Shown one piece after another: positions 1 to 4,990 of a stretch of DNA of 14,390 nucleotides; position 1 is the stretch's first letter, and the number at the start of each line of letters is the position of its first letter. A program made the translations under genes and the position numbers. The notes below the pieces were generated by a model. The model was not told the origin of the DNA. It saw only the letters and a program-made list of their open reading frames with translations, and did no database searches. This DNA is from an uncultured Flavobacteriales bacterium (GTDB lineage: Bacteria; Bacteroidota; Bacteroidia; Flavobacteriales_E; Vicingaceae): positions 1-14,390 of the forward strand of contig CAJXRL010000041.1 of the NCBI GenBank assembly GCA_913059105.1. The letters run 5' to 3'.

Positions 1-54
1 CGGCATACGAGATTCTGCCTGTCTCGTGGGCTCGGAGATGTGTATAAGAGACAG
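1..54 (+). other. Untrimmed Illumina Nextera i7 adapter (sequencing artefact)
   Basis: This is library adapter, not genome. Positions 1-13 are the end of the Illumina P7 oligo (CGGCATACGAGAT), 14-20 are index bases, 21-35 are the Nextera read-2 primer part (GTCTCGTGGGCTCGG), and 36-54 are the 19-bp Tn5 mosaic end (AGATGTGTATAAGAGACAG). The index reads TCTGCCT, which fits Nextera index N703 (TTCTGCCT in adapter orientation) with one T lost from the T run. Genomic sequence therefore begins at 55, and the gene cut there is truncated by the library or assembly end, not by evolution. The adapter identity is from recall but the match is long and ordered. Confidence 0.98.
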
Positions 55-221
55 ATATAATACAAGCCTGAACCACTATTTTGTGCAATTAAATTATTAG
101 TAGCTAGGTACGCATTGATCTCAGCATCGTTTTGTACAGTAAAATCAGTAGTGCCGTTGTCGTCATCTTTGCCACAAGCAGTCATAACAATCAAAGCAAA
201 TAGGATGAAGGTATTTTTCAT
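55..221 (-). CDS. FKBP-type peptidyl-prolyl isomerase-like lipoprotein, N-terminal part only
   Basis: An ATG at 221 reads leftwards for 55 codons with no stop until it meets the adapter at 54, so only the N-terminus is present. It begins MKNTFILFALIVMTAC, a signal peptide with a lipobox (MTAC) and lipidated Cys16, followed by GKDDDN, an Asp-rich linker typical of exported Bacteroidota lipoproteins. The following stretch (EINAYLATNNL, then SGSGLYY) is the usual lead-in to the FKBP fold in Bacteroidota lipoprotein prolyl isomerases, which catalyse cis-trans proline isomerisation in the periplasm or at the outer membrane. The catalytic FKBP domain itself lies beyond the contig edge, so the family is inferred from this lead-in alone. 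No Shine-Dalgarno is visible; a TATCTTTG -7 box lies about 50 bp upstream. Confidence 0.72.
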
Positions 222-271
222 GTTCTTTAATTACTCCCAACGTTTAATATAACCTATCGTTGGTATTGCCA

Positions 272-279
272 CAAAGATA
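272..279 (-). promoter_or_regulatory. Putative Bacteroidota -7 promoter box for the FKBP-like lipoprotein gene
   Basis: Read on the minus strand this is TATCTTTG, a perfect match to the TAnnTTTG -7 consensus of the Bacteroidota housekeeping sigma factor. It lies 50 bp upstream of the ATG at 221 and about 20 bp past the stop of the preceding gene, suggesting that the lipoprotein gene has its own promoter. I see no clear -33 TTG at good spacing, so the call rests on the -7 box only. Confidence 0.5.
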
Positions 280-298
280 GTGCTAACGGGTTGTAATT

Positions 299-778
299 TT
301 AACTTTTCCCGGTTATTGGAATCCAAATTTCTTCTTCAGAATTGGGATCGTTATTGGCGTACTTTTCTCCCAATATTTCAAAGTGAGGCCGGTTATCTAC
401 TTCATAGGCTGATTTTGGCAGCCATTCACCAAAAATATACTGGAAGATGGACGTATCGGAACTAATGCCTTTATAACTAAAAACAGCATAAAGACCTCCT
501 TCTAAGGTGAAGGGTTCTATTCCATTCGGAATAAACTCAAAGTCTGTTACTTCAACTGTTGCCCATTTTTCGAACTTAGTTGAAGCATCAAAATGCTCAA
601 AATAGGAAGGAGGGTATAGCTGCATGGAAATCTTATCTGCCGAAGCTCTATTTTTAATGTTTTTCATTTGTGGGACAAATGCACCCCAAAGTTGAGCTGT
701 TTTATTTTGAACGGTGCTCATAGTTATATGAGAACCTAGTAATTTCTTTTGATAGAGGACTTCTATTTTAGGTTCCAT
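299..778 (-). CDS. GyrI-like small-molecule-binding domain protein
   Basis: This 159-residue stand-alone protein has the GyrI-like (AraC effector-binding) fold, which binds small hydrophobic or cationic ligands and is best known as the sensing half of AraC- and MerR-type regulators. The Bacteroidota subfamily signature is plain: FEKWATVEVTDF at 69-80, then GGLYAVF at 94-100, FQYIFGEWLP at 112-121, and DNRPHFEILGEKY at 128-140 running into an acidic PNSEEEIWIP end. There is no helix-turn-helix domain, so it is more likely a ligand-binding or detoxification protein than a transcription factor. It starts 9 bp after the stop of the 57-residue membrane protein gene, with a strong SD, so the two probably form an operon. 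The ligand cannot be deduced. Confidence 0.9.
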   Translation of the reverse strand: MEPKIEVLYQKKLLGSHITMSTVQNKTAQLWGAFVPQMKNIKNRASADKISMQLYPPSYFEHFDASTKFEKWATVEVTDFEFIPNGIEPFTLEGGLYAVFSYKGISSDTSIFQYIFGEWLPKSAYEVDNRPHFEILGEKYANNDPNSEEEIWIPITGKS

Positions 779-782
779 TCGA

Positions 783-789
783 CTCCTTT
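783..789 (-). promoter_or_regulatory. Strong Shine-Dalgarno site fused to the upstream stop codon
   Basis: On the minus strand the sequence is TAAAGGAGTCGAATG: an AAAGGAG ribosome-binding site four bases before the ATG at 778, with its first bases being the TAA stop of the 57-residue membrane protein. It stands out because the other genes here have little or no SD. It fixes the start of the GyrI-like gene and suggests translational coupling of the pair. Confidence 0.7.
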
Positions 790-961
790 ATTTATCCTTG
801 TTATCTTTAATTTGTTTCCTGCTTAGAAAAACAACAAATACTCCAATGATAATATTTGTGATTCCTTCAACAGAATCTCCCTTCACTATAAAATAGACTC
901 CGCTGAGTACGGCAACAATTCCAACTGCTAACAGAAACTTTACCCAGCTTGTATTGCCCAT
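788..961 (-). CDS. Small two-helix membrane protein, 57 residues
   Basis: An ATG at 961 opens a 57-codon frame ending in TAA at 788-790. The protein begins MGNTSWVKFLLAVGIV. It has two hydrophobic segments, roughly residues 7-26 and 33-47, separated by the short charged turn VKGDSVEG, and ends in a positively charged tail (SRKQIKDNKDK). This is the layout of a small helical-hairpin inner-membrane protein with a cytoplasmic Lys/Arg-rich C-terminus. I do not recognise a named family. Support for it being real comes from its coding-like composition, its tight 9-bp spacing to the GyrI-like gene, and the SD overlapping its stop. A near-consensus -7 box (TACCTTTT, 976-983, minus strand) lies about 15 bp upstream. 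A role linked to the GyrI-like partner is only a guess. Confidence 0.75.
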   Translation of the reverse strand: MGNTSWVKFLLAVGIVAVLSGVYFIVKGDSVEGITNIIIGVFVVFLSRKQIKDNKDK

Positions 962-1057
962 ATTACATCATTTTTAAAAGGTAAATATCTGTATATTCTT
1001 TTACGGAATGGAAGTCTGCTCGAACTTGGTTAATCGACATGTGGTTTGGGCAAGGCT

Positions 1058-1077
1058 ATCCGCCGATAGTAGGGAAG
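1058..1077 (-). repeat. GC-rich spacer element, copy A (downstream of rlmG)
   Basis: On the minus strand, four bases past the rlmG stop, this reads CTTCCCTACTATCGGCGGAT. It resembles the element downstream of the FISUMP gene (3707-3727): CTTCCC, ACT and CGGCG are shared at the same spacing. Overlapping it is a small perfect inverted repeat, CTATC-cgcc-GATAG at 1056-1069, which could form a short hairpin but has no T-tract, so it is a poor intrinsic terminator candidate. Confidence 0.35.
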
Positions 1078-1081
1078 CAAA

Positions 1082-2173
1082 TTAAGCTGGCTTTTTCTCA
1101 CATTTCAATACAACAAAATTATCGTTCTGCGCTATTATTTCAATAGTTGGAAATATTTCTTTTAATTGACTGCTGTAATTGAGGTGGTTATTTGCAACAA
1201 TTTGTAGGTTTCCTCCAGGTTTCAAACATCGATAACATTCACGAAACAATTGAATTGGAATTTGAATGTTTATTTCATACTCAAAATGAAAGGGTGGGTT
1301 GGTTACAATTAAATCGAAAGTGTTATCGTTAAAAGTAGAGAAGTTGTTTTCGAAATGATGATGTACATTTTCACCTTTGACATTCAATTTTGCAGATTCA
1401 ACAGCTAGGAAAGAATCGTCCATTAAATGAACAATCGAATTGGGAAGTTTTTTTAAAAGTTCGTTGGCAATTATTCCATTGCCAGAAGCTAAGTCTAAGA
1501 TGTGTTTATCAGCGTGCCCTGCTTTAATGTGTGTTAGGAAAAACTGAGTGGCATAATCAATATGTTTTGCTGAAAAAACACCCCAATACTGCTGGTAGGT
1601 TTGATTGTTATACTCCAAAGAGTCTATCAGGTTAGCTTCTACAAGTGCTTTTTTGCCTTTTAAAATTGCTGTTCTTGCCTTTTTAACTGCTCTACTTTGT
1701 TCAACTTTTTCAAAATACTTTTCAGCTATTTCAATCATTTTTGGGCTGAAATGTCTTGTCATGTAACCAACAATTACGTGTACTTCGGTGGTCGAATTTT
1801 GAGAAATATGTTGAAGGTAAAGTTCAAACAAAGCCAAGGACTTTGGCACTTTTAGCAGTGCTAGTCCAATTTTATTTTCAAGAGAAGAAATGGGATCGGA
1901 AGAATTGCTAAAATTAAGATGATTGGCTTTGCAATTTAATTCAATGGCGCTTAGCTGGCTTTTGTTAGTGAAAACAGATGTTGGGTTCAATTGATTTAAG
2001 TGACAACTTAAATATCCAAATCGATCATGATAAATGCCTAGGAATTTGTTTTTTGAGTTCAACTCAGTACAATGTTGTAAGATCAGTTCATCTGCCGCAC
2101 TAAAAGCTTTTAATGATTTATCTTCCGATGCATCGTAACGTTCAATAGTTAATGTGGAGTGGTCTGAATTCAT
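1082..2173 (-). CDS. rlmG: 23S rRNA (guanine-N2) methyltransferase, RlmG type
   Basis: RlmG transfers a methyl group from S-adenosylmethionine to N2 of a guanine in 23S rRNA (G1835 in E. coli). From the ATG at 2173 the protein has 363 residues, close to the 378 of the E. coli enzyme. The N-terminal half is the degenerate methyltransferase-like domain of this family (KSLKAFSAADELILQH near the start, LALLKVPKSLALFE about residues 104-117). The C-terminal half is the catalytic Rossmann domain, with SAM motif I ILDLASGNG at about 225-233 and the catalytic NPPFH at about 292-296. The ending IVANNHLNYSSQLKEIF and then NDNFVVLK is more like RlmG than its relative RsmC. A frame-extending TTG six codons upstream is an unlikely start because it overlaps the TAAATTTG -7 box. 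The target site is inferred from family membership. Confidence 0.86.
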   Translation of the reverse strand: MNSDHSTLTIERYDASEDKSLKAFSAADELILQHCTELNSKNKFLGIYHDRFGYLSCHLNQLNPTSVFTNKSQLSAIELNCKANHLNFSNSSDPISSLENKIGLALLKVPKSLALFELYLQHISQNSTTEVHVIVGYMTRHFSPKMIEIAEKYFEKVEQSRAVKKARTAILKGKKALVEANLIDSLEYNNQTYQQYWGVFSAKHIDYATQFFLTHIKAGHADKHILDLASGNGIIANELLKKLPNSIVHLMDDSFLAVESAKLNVKGENVHHHFENNFSTFNDNTFDLIVTNPPFHFEYEINIQIPIQLFRECYRCLKPGGNLQIVANNHLNYSSQLKEIFPTIEIIAQNDNFVVLKCEKKPA

Positions 2174-2188
2174 AATAAGATTAAGGTG

Positions 2189-2196
2189 CAAATTTA
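2189..2196 (-). promoter_or_regulatory. Putative -7 promoter box for rlmG
   Basis: The minus strand reads TAAATTTG, matching TAnnTTTG. It lies 15 bp before the ATG at 2173, giving a very short leader, and argues for that ATG rather than the TTG at 2191, which falls inside the box. No convincing -33 TTG is present. The same octamer precedes the large gene at 11485. Confidence 0.5.
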
Positions 2197-2436
2197 TTCA
2201 TAAGATTTTCCTAAAACACCTTAGCGTTTTACAAGTTACATTCTTAAAAAACTAATAGTATCAGCTTCTCCCATTTGTCGTCGGGGCGATGCATATGGAA
2301 GAGCAATGGAAGGCTCAGTTAACTTGTCAATTGGTTGTACCTGCCTTTGTTTGTCCTGGTCTGCTCGTGGATTAGGGGAAACTCAGCGGATAGGAGATCT
2401 CAAAACCATTAACTAGATCGTTGAACGTGAGCGATT
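2197..2436. other. Intergenic spacer with a GC-richer, unexplained core
   Basis: About 240 bp without a convincing gene between rlmG and the dioxygenase-like gene. The edges are AT-rich, but 2277-2400 is visibly richer in G and C than its surroundings. The plus frame is open from 2225 to a TAG at 2414-2416, giving a 36-codon reading from the ATG at 2306; it is Cys-rich, resembles no protein I know and has no SD. The core shares the 9-mer GTCTGCTCG (2359-2367) with the spacer at 1014-1022. It may hold a decayed repeat or an unrecognised RNA; I cannot tell which. Confidence 0.4.
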
Positions 2437-3090
2437 TTATTTCTCAAATTTTTCAAGAATAATATTTCTGACACCTCTTAAAACATTGTTTTCATCTTTT
2501 CTTAATACTAATACATTGGAAAATCCTCCACTTCTCTTAACATTATTGATGTATTTGTCTGTAACTCTTGGATCATCGGCAAACCATATTCCCGTAAGCC
2601 AATATTCGGGATAATCAGGCCCCTGGACAGTATAATGGATATGTGCCGGTTCTCCTCCGTGACTATGATATGGAGCAGGACGAATTGTTTCAAATTTATA
2701 TTTACCATTTTTATCAGTTCTCATCCATCCTCTTAAATATCCATGGTATTTTCCATTTCCTTTTTCATTCCCTTTTTTTGGATAAATACCTTCCTTATTG
2801 GTATGGTAAACATAAATGATAATATCTTTTGCTGGAGTTTTACCATCAGAAAGATATACTGTACCTGAAATAATAAGCTTTTCTCCTGGCTCTCCTCTGG
2901 GCGCAATGAAGGTATGCCATGTACTATTTTCAGATGCTTCTGAAGCTCCGCACCAATTGCAGTTTTCTTTATTTGTGCTATGTCTAAAAGAGGTCTGAAC
3001 TGAAACAAAATCGGTTTTGTTATTTGACTGCGAGCAACCAGTAGTAGTGAAGAATAAACTGAGTAAGCACAGCTGTAACGTTCTTTTCAT
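2437..3090 (-). CDS. Exported intradiol ring-cleavage dioxygenase-like lipoprotein
   Basis: This protein belongs to the protocatechuate 3,4-dioxygenase / catechol 1,2-dioxygenase superfamily, Fe(III) enzymes that split catechols between the two hydroxyls. From the ATG at 3090 it has 217 residues. A signal peptide (MKRTLQLCLLSLFFTTTGC) has a lipobox with lipidated Cys19. A CxxC-like pair follows (C44, C47), then the beta-sandwich: GTVYLSDGKTPAKDIIIYVY at 76-95, DKNGKYKFETIRPAPY at 126-141 and PAHIHYTV at 148-155. All four expected iron ligands are visible: Tyr103 in GIYP, Tyr141, His150 and His152. An in-frame ATG eight codons upstream would spoil the signal peptide and lengthen the overlap with the upstream gene; the chosen start overlaps that gene's TGA as ATGA. 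Catechol substrate is unproven, since exported members of this family are poorly characterised. Confidence 0.87.
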   Translation of the reverse strand: MKRTLQLCLLSLFFTTTGCSQSNNKTDFVSVQTSFRHSTNKENCNWCGASEASENSTWHTFIAPRGEPGEKLIISGTVYLSDGKTPAKDIIIYVYHTNKEGIYPKKGNEKGNGKYHGYLRGWMRTDKNGKYKFETIRPAPYHSHGGEPAHIHYTVQGPDYPEYWLTGIWFADDPRVTDKYINNVKRSGGFSNVLVLRKDENNVLRGVRNIILEKFEK

Positions 3091-3596
3091 ATTATTTCTT
3101 TTTGAAAATAACATACATCTCCGGCTTGATAATGATCTGGCAACCCATCTGTATTTTCAAGTTCTTTTGTACCTAAAAAATTAAACCCCAGTTTTTCATA
3201 ATGACCAATTAAGCCTTTATTTATGCTAACAGTATCCATTCGGATATACTTAAGATTCTTATTTTTTCCATGCTCATTTGCCCAAAGAATTAATTCTTTC
3301 ACTAGGTTTTGTCCTCTAAAATCTGGGCTTGCAGCAATTCGATGAATATAAAGTGAAGGTTCATTGTTTTTATCTCCCCAAATTAATTTGTCATCCAATG
3401 CTGTTGCCCATATGCAAGCAATTTGATTGTCAATCAATAACTTCCACTGTCTATTTTCTTCTATTTCATTAATGATTAACTCTTTCGGAAATTCAGGCCA
3501 ATAAACTTGATTTTTCGATTTCATATAGTTTGTAGCTATCCTGTATAAATCAAATATTTTAGGAACATCTGTCTGTTCGCTATTTTCTATTGTCAT
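3087..3596 (-). CDS. GNAT family N-acetyltransferase
   Basis: A 169-residue cytoplasmic single-domain GNAT protein, which would move an acetyl group from acetyl-CoA to an amine. The acetyl-CoA-binding motif A is at 82-105 (LYIHRIAASPDFRGQNLVKE), where the usual R/Q-x-x-G-x-G/A loop is degenerate (RGQNL). Motif B is at about 127-140, containing the typical YEKLGF near the C-terminus. The central WKLLIDNQIACIWATA strand pair is also usual for the family. The acceptor cannot be predicted; Bacteroidota carry many similar orphan acetyltransferases. Its TGA overlaps the ATG of the dioxygenase-like lipoprotein by four bases, so the two are probably co-transcribed and translationally coupled. No SD and no clean -7 box were found upstream. 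Confidence 0.88.
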   Translation of the reverse strand: MTIENSEQTDVPKIFDLYRIATNYMKSKNQVYWPEFPKELIINEIEENRQWKLLIDNQIACIWATALDDKLIWGDKNNEPSLYIHRIAASPDFRGQNLVKELILWANEHGKNKNLKYIRMDTVSINKGLIGHYEKLGFNFLGTKELENTDGLPDHYQAGDVCYFQKEII

Positions 3597-3706
3597 ACTG
3601 TTTTTGTCATATTGTCGAGAACGCCCATTTAGGGTAAAGTTCTACGAATACTAAAAGTAACAATTTCAGAATGGTAAATTATTAAAAGGGTGTGAAGGTA
3701 GAGTTG

Positions 3707-3727
3707 ATTCGCCGTAAAGTCGGGAAG
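3707..3727 (-). repeat. GC-rich spacer element, copy C (downstream of the FISUMP gene)
   Basis: On the minus strand this reads CTTCCC-G-ACTTTACGGCG-AAT and lies 17 bp past the stop of the FISUMP/T9SS gene. It aligns with the element after rlmG (1058-1077) with about 17 of 21 positions kept. Related GTCGGG-type cores occur in the other left-arm spacers at 2280-2286, 4813-4819 and 4849-4855. It may be a degenerate dispersed intergenic element; its function is unknown. Confidence 0.35.
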
Positions 3728-3744
3728 AGGATGGAACAGGTTGA

Positions 3745-4668
3745 TTAGTGTTTTATAAACTTATATGAAACAACATGATCTTCAGCAATAAGTTGAATTA
3801 AATATGTTCCTCTTGGCAAGAAGGTAATGTCCAAATAATTTATTTTGTCTACTAACTTCTGCTGGTAAAGAGACTTTCCTAACAGATCGTATATTGAAAG
3901 TTGATAATTTCTAAGTTCTTCGAGAGAGATGATAACTCTATCTTTTGCCGGGTTAGGGAATAGTTGAATTTTATTTTTAAAAGAAGTATTATCAATACTT
4001 GCTGTTACTTCTTTAATGCATCGAATAGATTTCCCATTATTTCCTACTGCAACTGAACTAGACAATGTGCTAGTATTTGAAAACAGAGAATAACCAAAAC
4101 CTCTTGGATAAATCCCGTTTGTGCCAAATGGAGTGGAACTCCAAAAAGAACCGTTTGAGCCTAAATTTCTAAATCCACTTGGGTTTCCACGGAAGCCACC
4201 TCCTAATCCTGTAAAACCACTTGAGTTATCCACTGTGCTGTCAGTTATCAACCAATGTGCGGTTCCTATTTCTTTCATTTTCCCTCCTGCTATAGAATCT
4301 CCACCAAGGAAGTTGCTCAACGTATCCCAATCTGATTTATTAGGAACTTTCCAACCAACCGGACATACATTGTCTGAGCCTCGTGCAATATTCCAAGTGT
4401 ACAAACGACCGTATATATTTATGTATGTGGTATCGTCATTGTACGGCCATTGAAATAACATAGTTGTGTCATTAAAAATGGGTAACGATGTTGTTGGAAT
4501 TAAAATGCCATTATTAAACCGCGTCGTTTTGAGATTCTCTTGCATCCAAGTTTGTGTTCCTATAACAACAGTATTGTAACTATTACTATCAATATCAAGT
4601 ATTGTTTGAGCTTCGCTTTTTAAACTTGCAAAAGAGAATAAAACAAGAAGGTAGATTGTATTTTTCAT
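3745..4668 (-). CDS. Secreted FISUMP-domain protein with type IX secretion sorting domain
   Basis: A 307-residue exported protein. Residues 1-20 form a signal peptide with likely cleavage SEA|QT. Residues about 24-220 are a FISUMP domain (Fibrobacter succinogenes major paralogous domain), shown by YNTVVIGTQTWMQENLKTTR at 31-50, YGRLYTWNIA at 86-95, CPVGWKVPNKSDWDTL at 102-117, GFTGLGGGFR at 151-160, FWSST at 175-179 and SIRCIKE at 214-220. Residues about 232-307 are a T9SS type A C-terminal sorting domain (LFPNPAKDRVIISLE, YQLSIYDLLGK, LPRGTYLIQL). It should cross the outer membrane by the type IX system and be anchored at, or released from, the cell surface. The FISUMP domain has a C-type-lectin-like look and no known enzymatic role. 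A reduced FISUMP protein like this is complete and in the normal size range. Confidence 0.93.
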   Translation of the reverse strand: MKNTIYLLVLFSFASLKSEAQTILDIDSNSYNTVVIGTQTWMQENLKTTRFNNGILIPTTSLPIFNDTTMLFQWPYNDDTTYINIYGRLYTWNIARGSDNVCPVGWKVPNKSDWDTLSNFLGGDSIAGGKMKEIGTAHWLITDSTVDNSSGFTGLGGGFRGNPSGFRNLGSNGSFWSSTPFGTNGIYPRGFGYSLFSNTSTLSSSVAVGNNGKSIRCIKEVTASIDNTSFKNKIQLFPNPAKDRVIISLEELRNYQLSIYDLLGKSLYQQKLVDKINYLDITFLPRGTYLIQLIAEDHVVSYKFIKH

Positions 4669-4990
4669 TTAATTTTTAACCGTTCATAGCGCACTTAAAA
4701 TATGGCGTTGTTTGAGAATTAAAAGTAGCAAATTGCCCCGATAGCTTCTGGAAATAAAGTATATAAAGCGAGGGTATGGTGTTCTAACTAAAAAGATAGC
4801 TTTTCGACTGTGGTCGGGCAAGTGTTCCTCCTTCCTAAGTTATCCTTCGTCGGGCTGGCATTCTTCATTCCATAATCAACATTCTTCATTTAATATTTAG
4901 AATAATGTGAAAAACCATGTTTAAAAGTCCCTTGAGCTTTCATCAAAAAGGCTTGCATTTCAAAGTATTTTAGAGGCTTCATTCAATTTT
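4669..4990. promoter_or_regulatory. Divergent intergenic region between FISUMP gene and parE
   Basis: 322 bp separating the minus-strand left arm from the plus-strand topoisomerase operon, so both promoters should lie here. No box fits TAnnTTTG cleanly on either side. Upstream of the FISUMP gene the minus strand reads TTTGCTACTTTTAATTC (4716-4732), which resembles ATTGTTACTTTTAGTATTC upstream of the GNAT gene. The middle holds GTCGGGC twice (4813-4819 and 4849-4855) and an 11-bp direct repeat, CATTCTTCATT, at 4859-4869 and 4880-4890 with a 21-bp period. Nothing looks protein-coding and no SD precedes the parE ATG. Confidence 0.5.
4859..4890. repeat. Short direct repeat, CATTCTTCATT twice
   Basis: Two exact 11-bp copies, 4859-4869 and 4880-4890, separated by ten bases (CCATAATCAA), giving a 21-bp period or about two helical turns. 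It lies about 100 bp upstream of parE in the divergent spacer. It could be an operator for a dimeric regulator or just AT-rich slippage; the sequence does not decide. Confidence 0.45.

Noticed and set aside
36..54. Tn5/IS50-type mosaic end, possible mobile element terminus
   Set aside because: It is preceded by the Nextera primer, index and P7 sequence in library order, so it is tagmentation adapter and not an integrated transposon.
2174..2191. Upstream TTG start for rlmG, adding six residues
   Set aside because: The TTG lies inside the TAAATTTG -7 box, and the ATG at 2173 gives a normal family-length protein.
2225..2416. Plus-strand open frame in the rlmG/dioxygenase spacer
   Set aside because: Only 36 codons from its first ATG, no ribosome-binding site, odd Cys-rich composition and no recognisable similarity; reported as spacer content instead.
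3091..3114. Upstream ATG for the dioxygenase-like lipoprotein, adding eight residues
   Set aside because: It would put charged residues (FSKRNN) before the signal peptide and lengthen the overlap with the GNAT gene; the ATG at 3090 gives a clean lipoprotein signal and an ATGA junction.
55..4668. Integron-like cassette array, since the left arm has same-strand accessory genes with spacers
   Set aside because: The spacers lack paired attC core sites (RYYYAAC/GTTRRRY) and long imperfect palindromes, there is no integrase, and rlmG is not a typical cassette gene.
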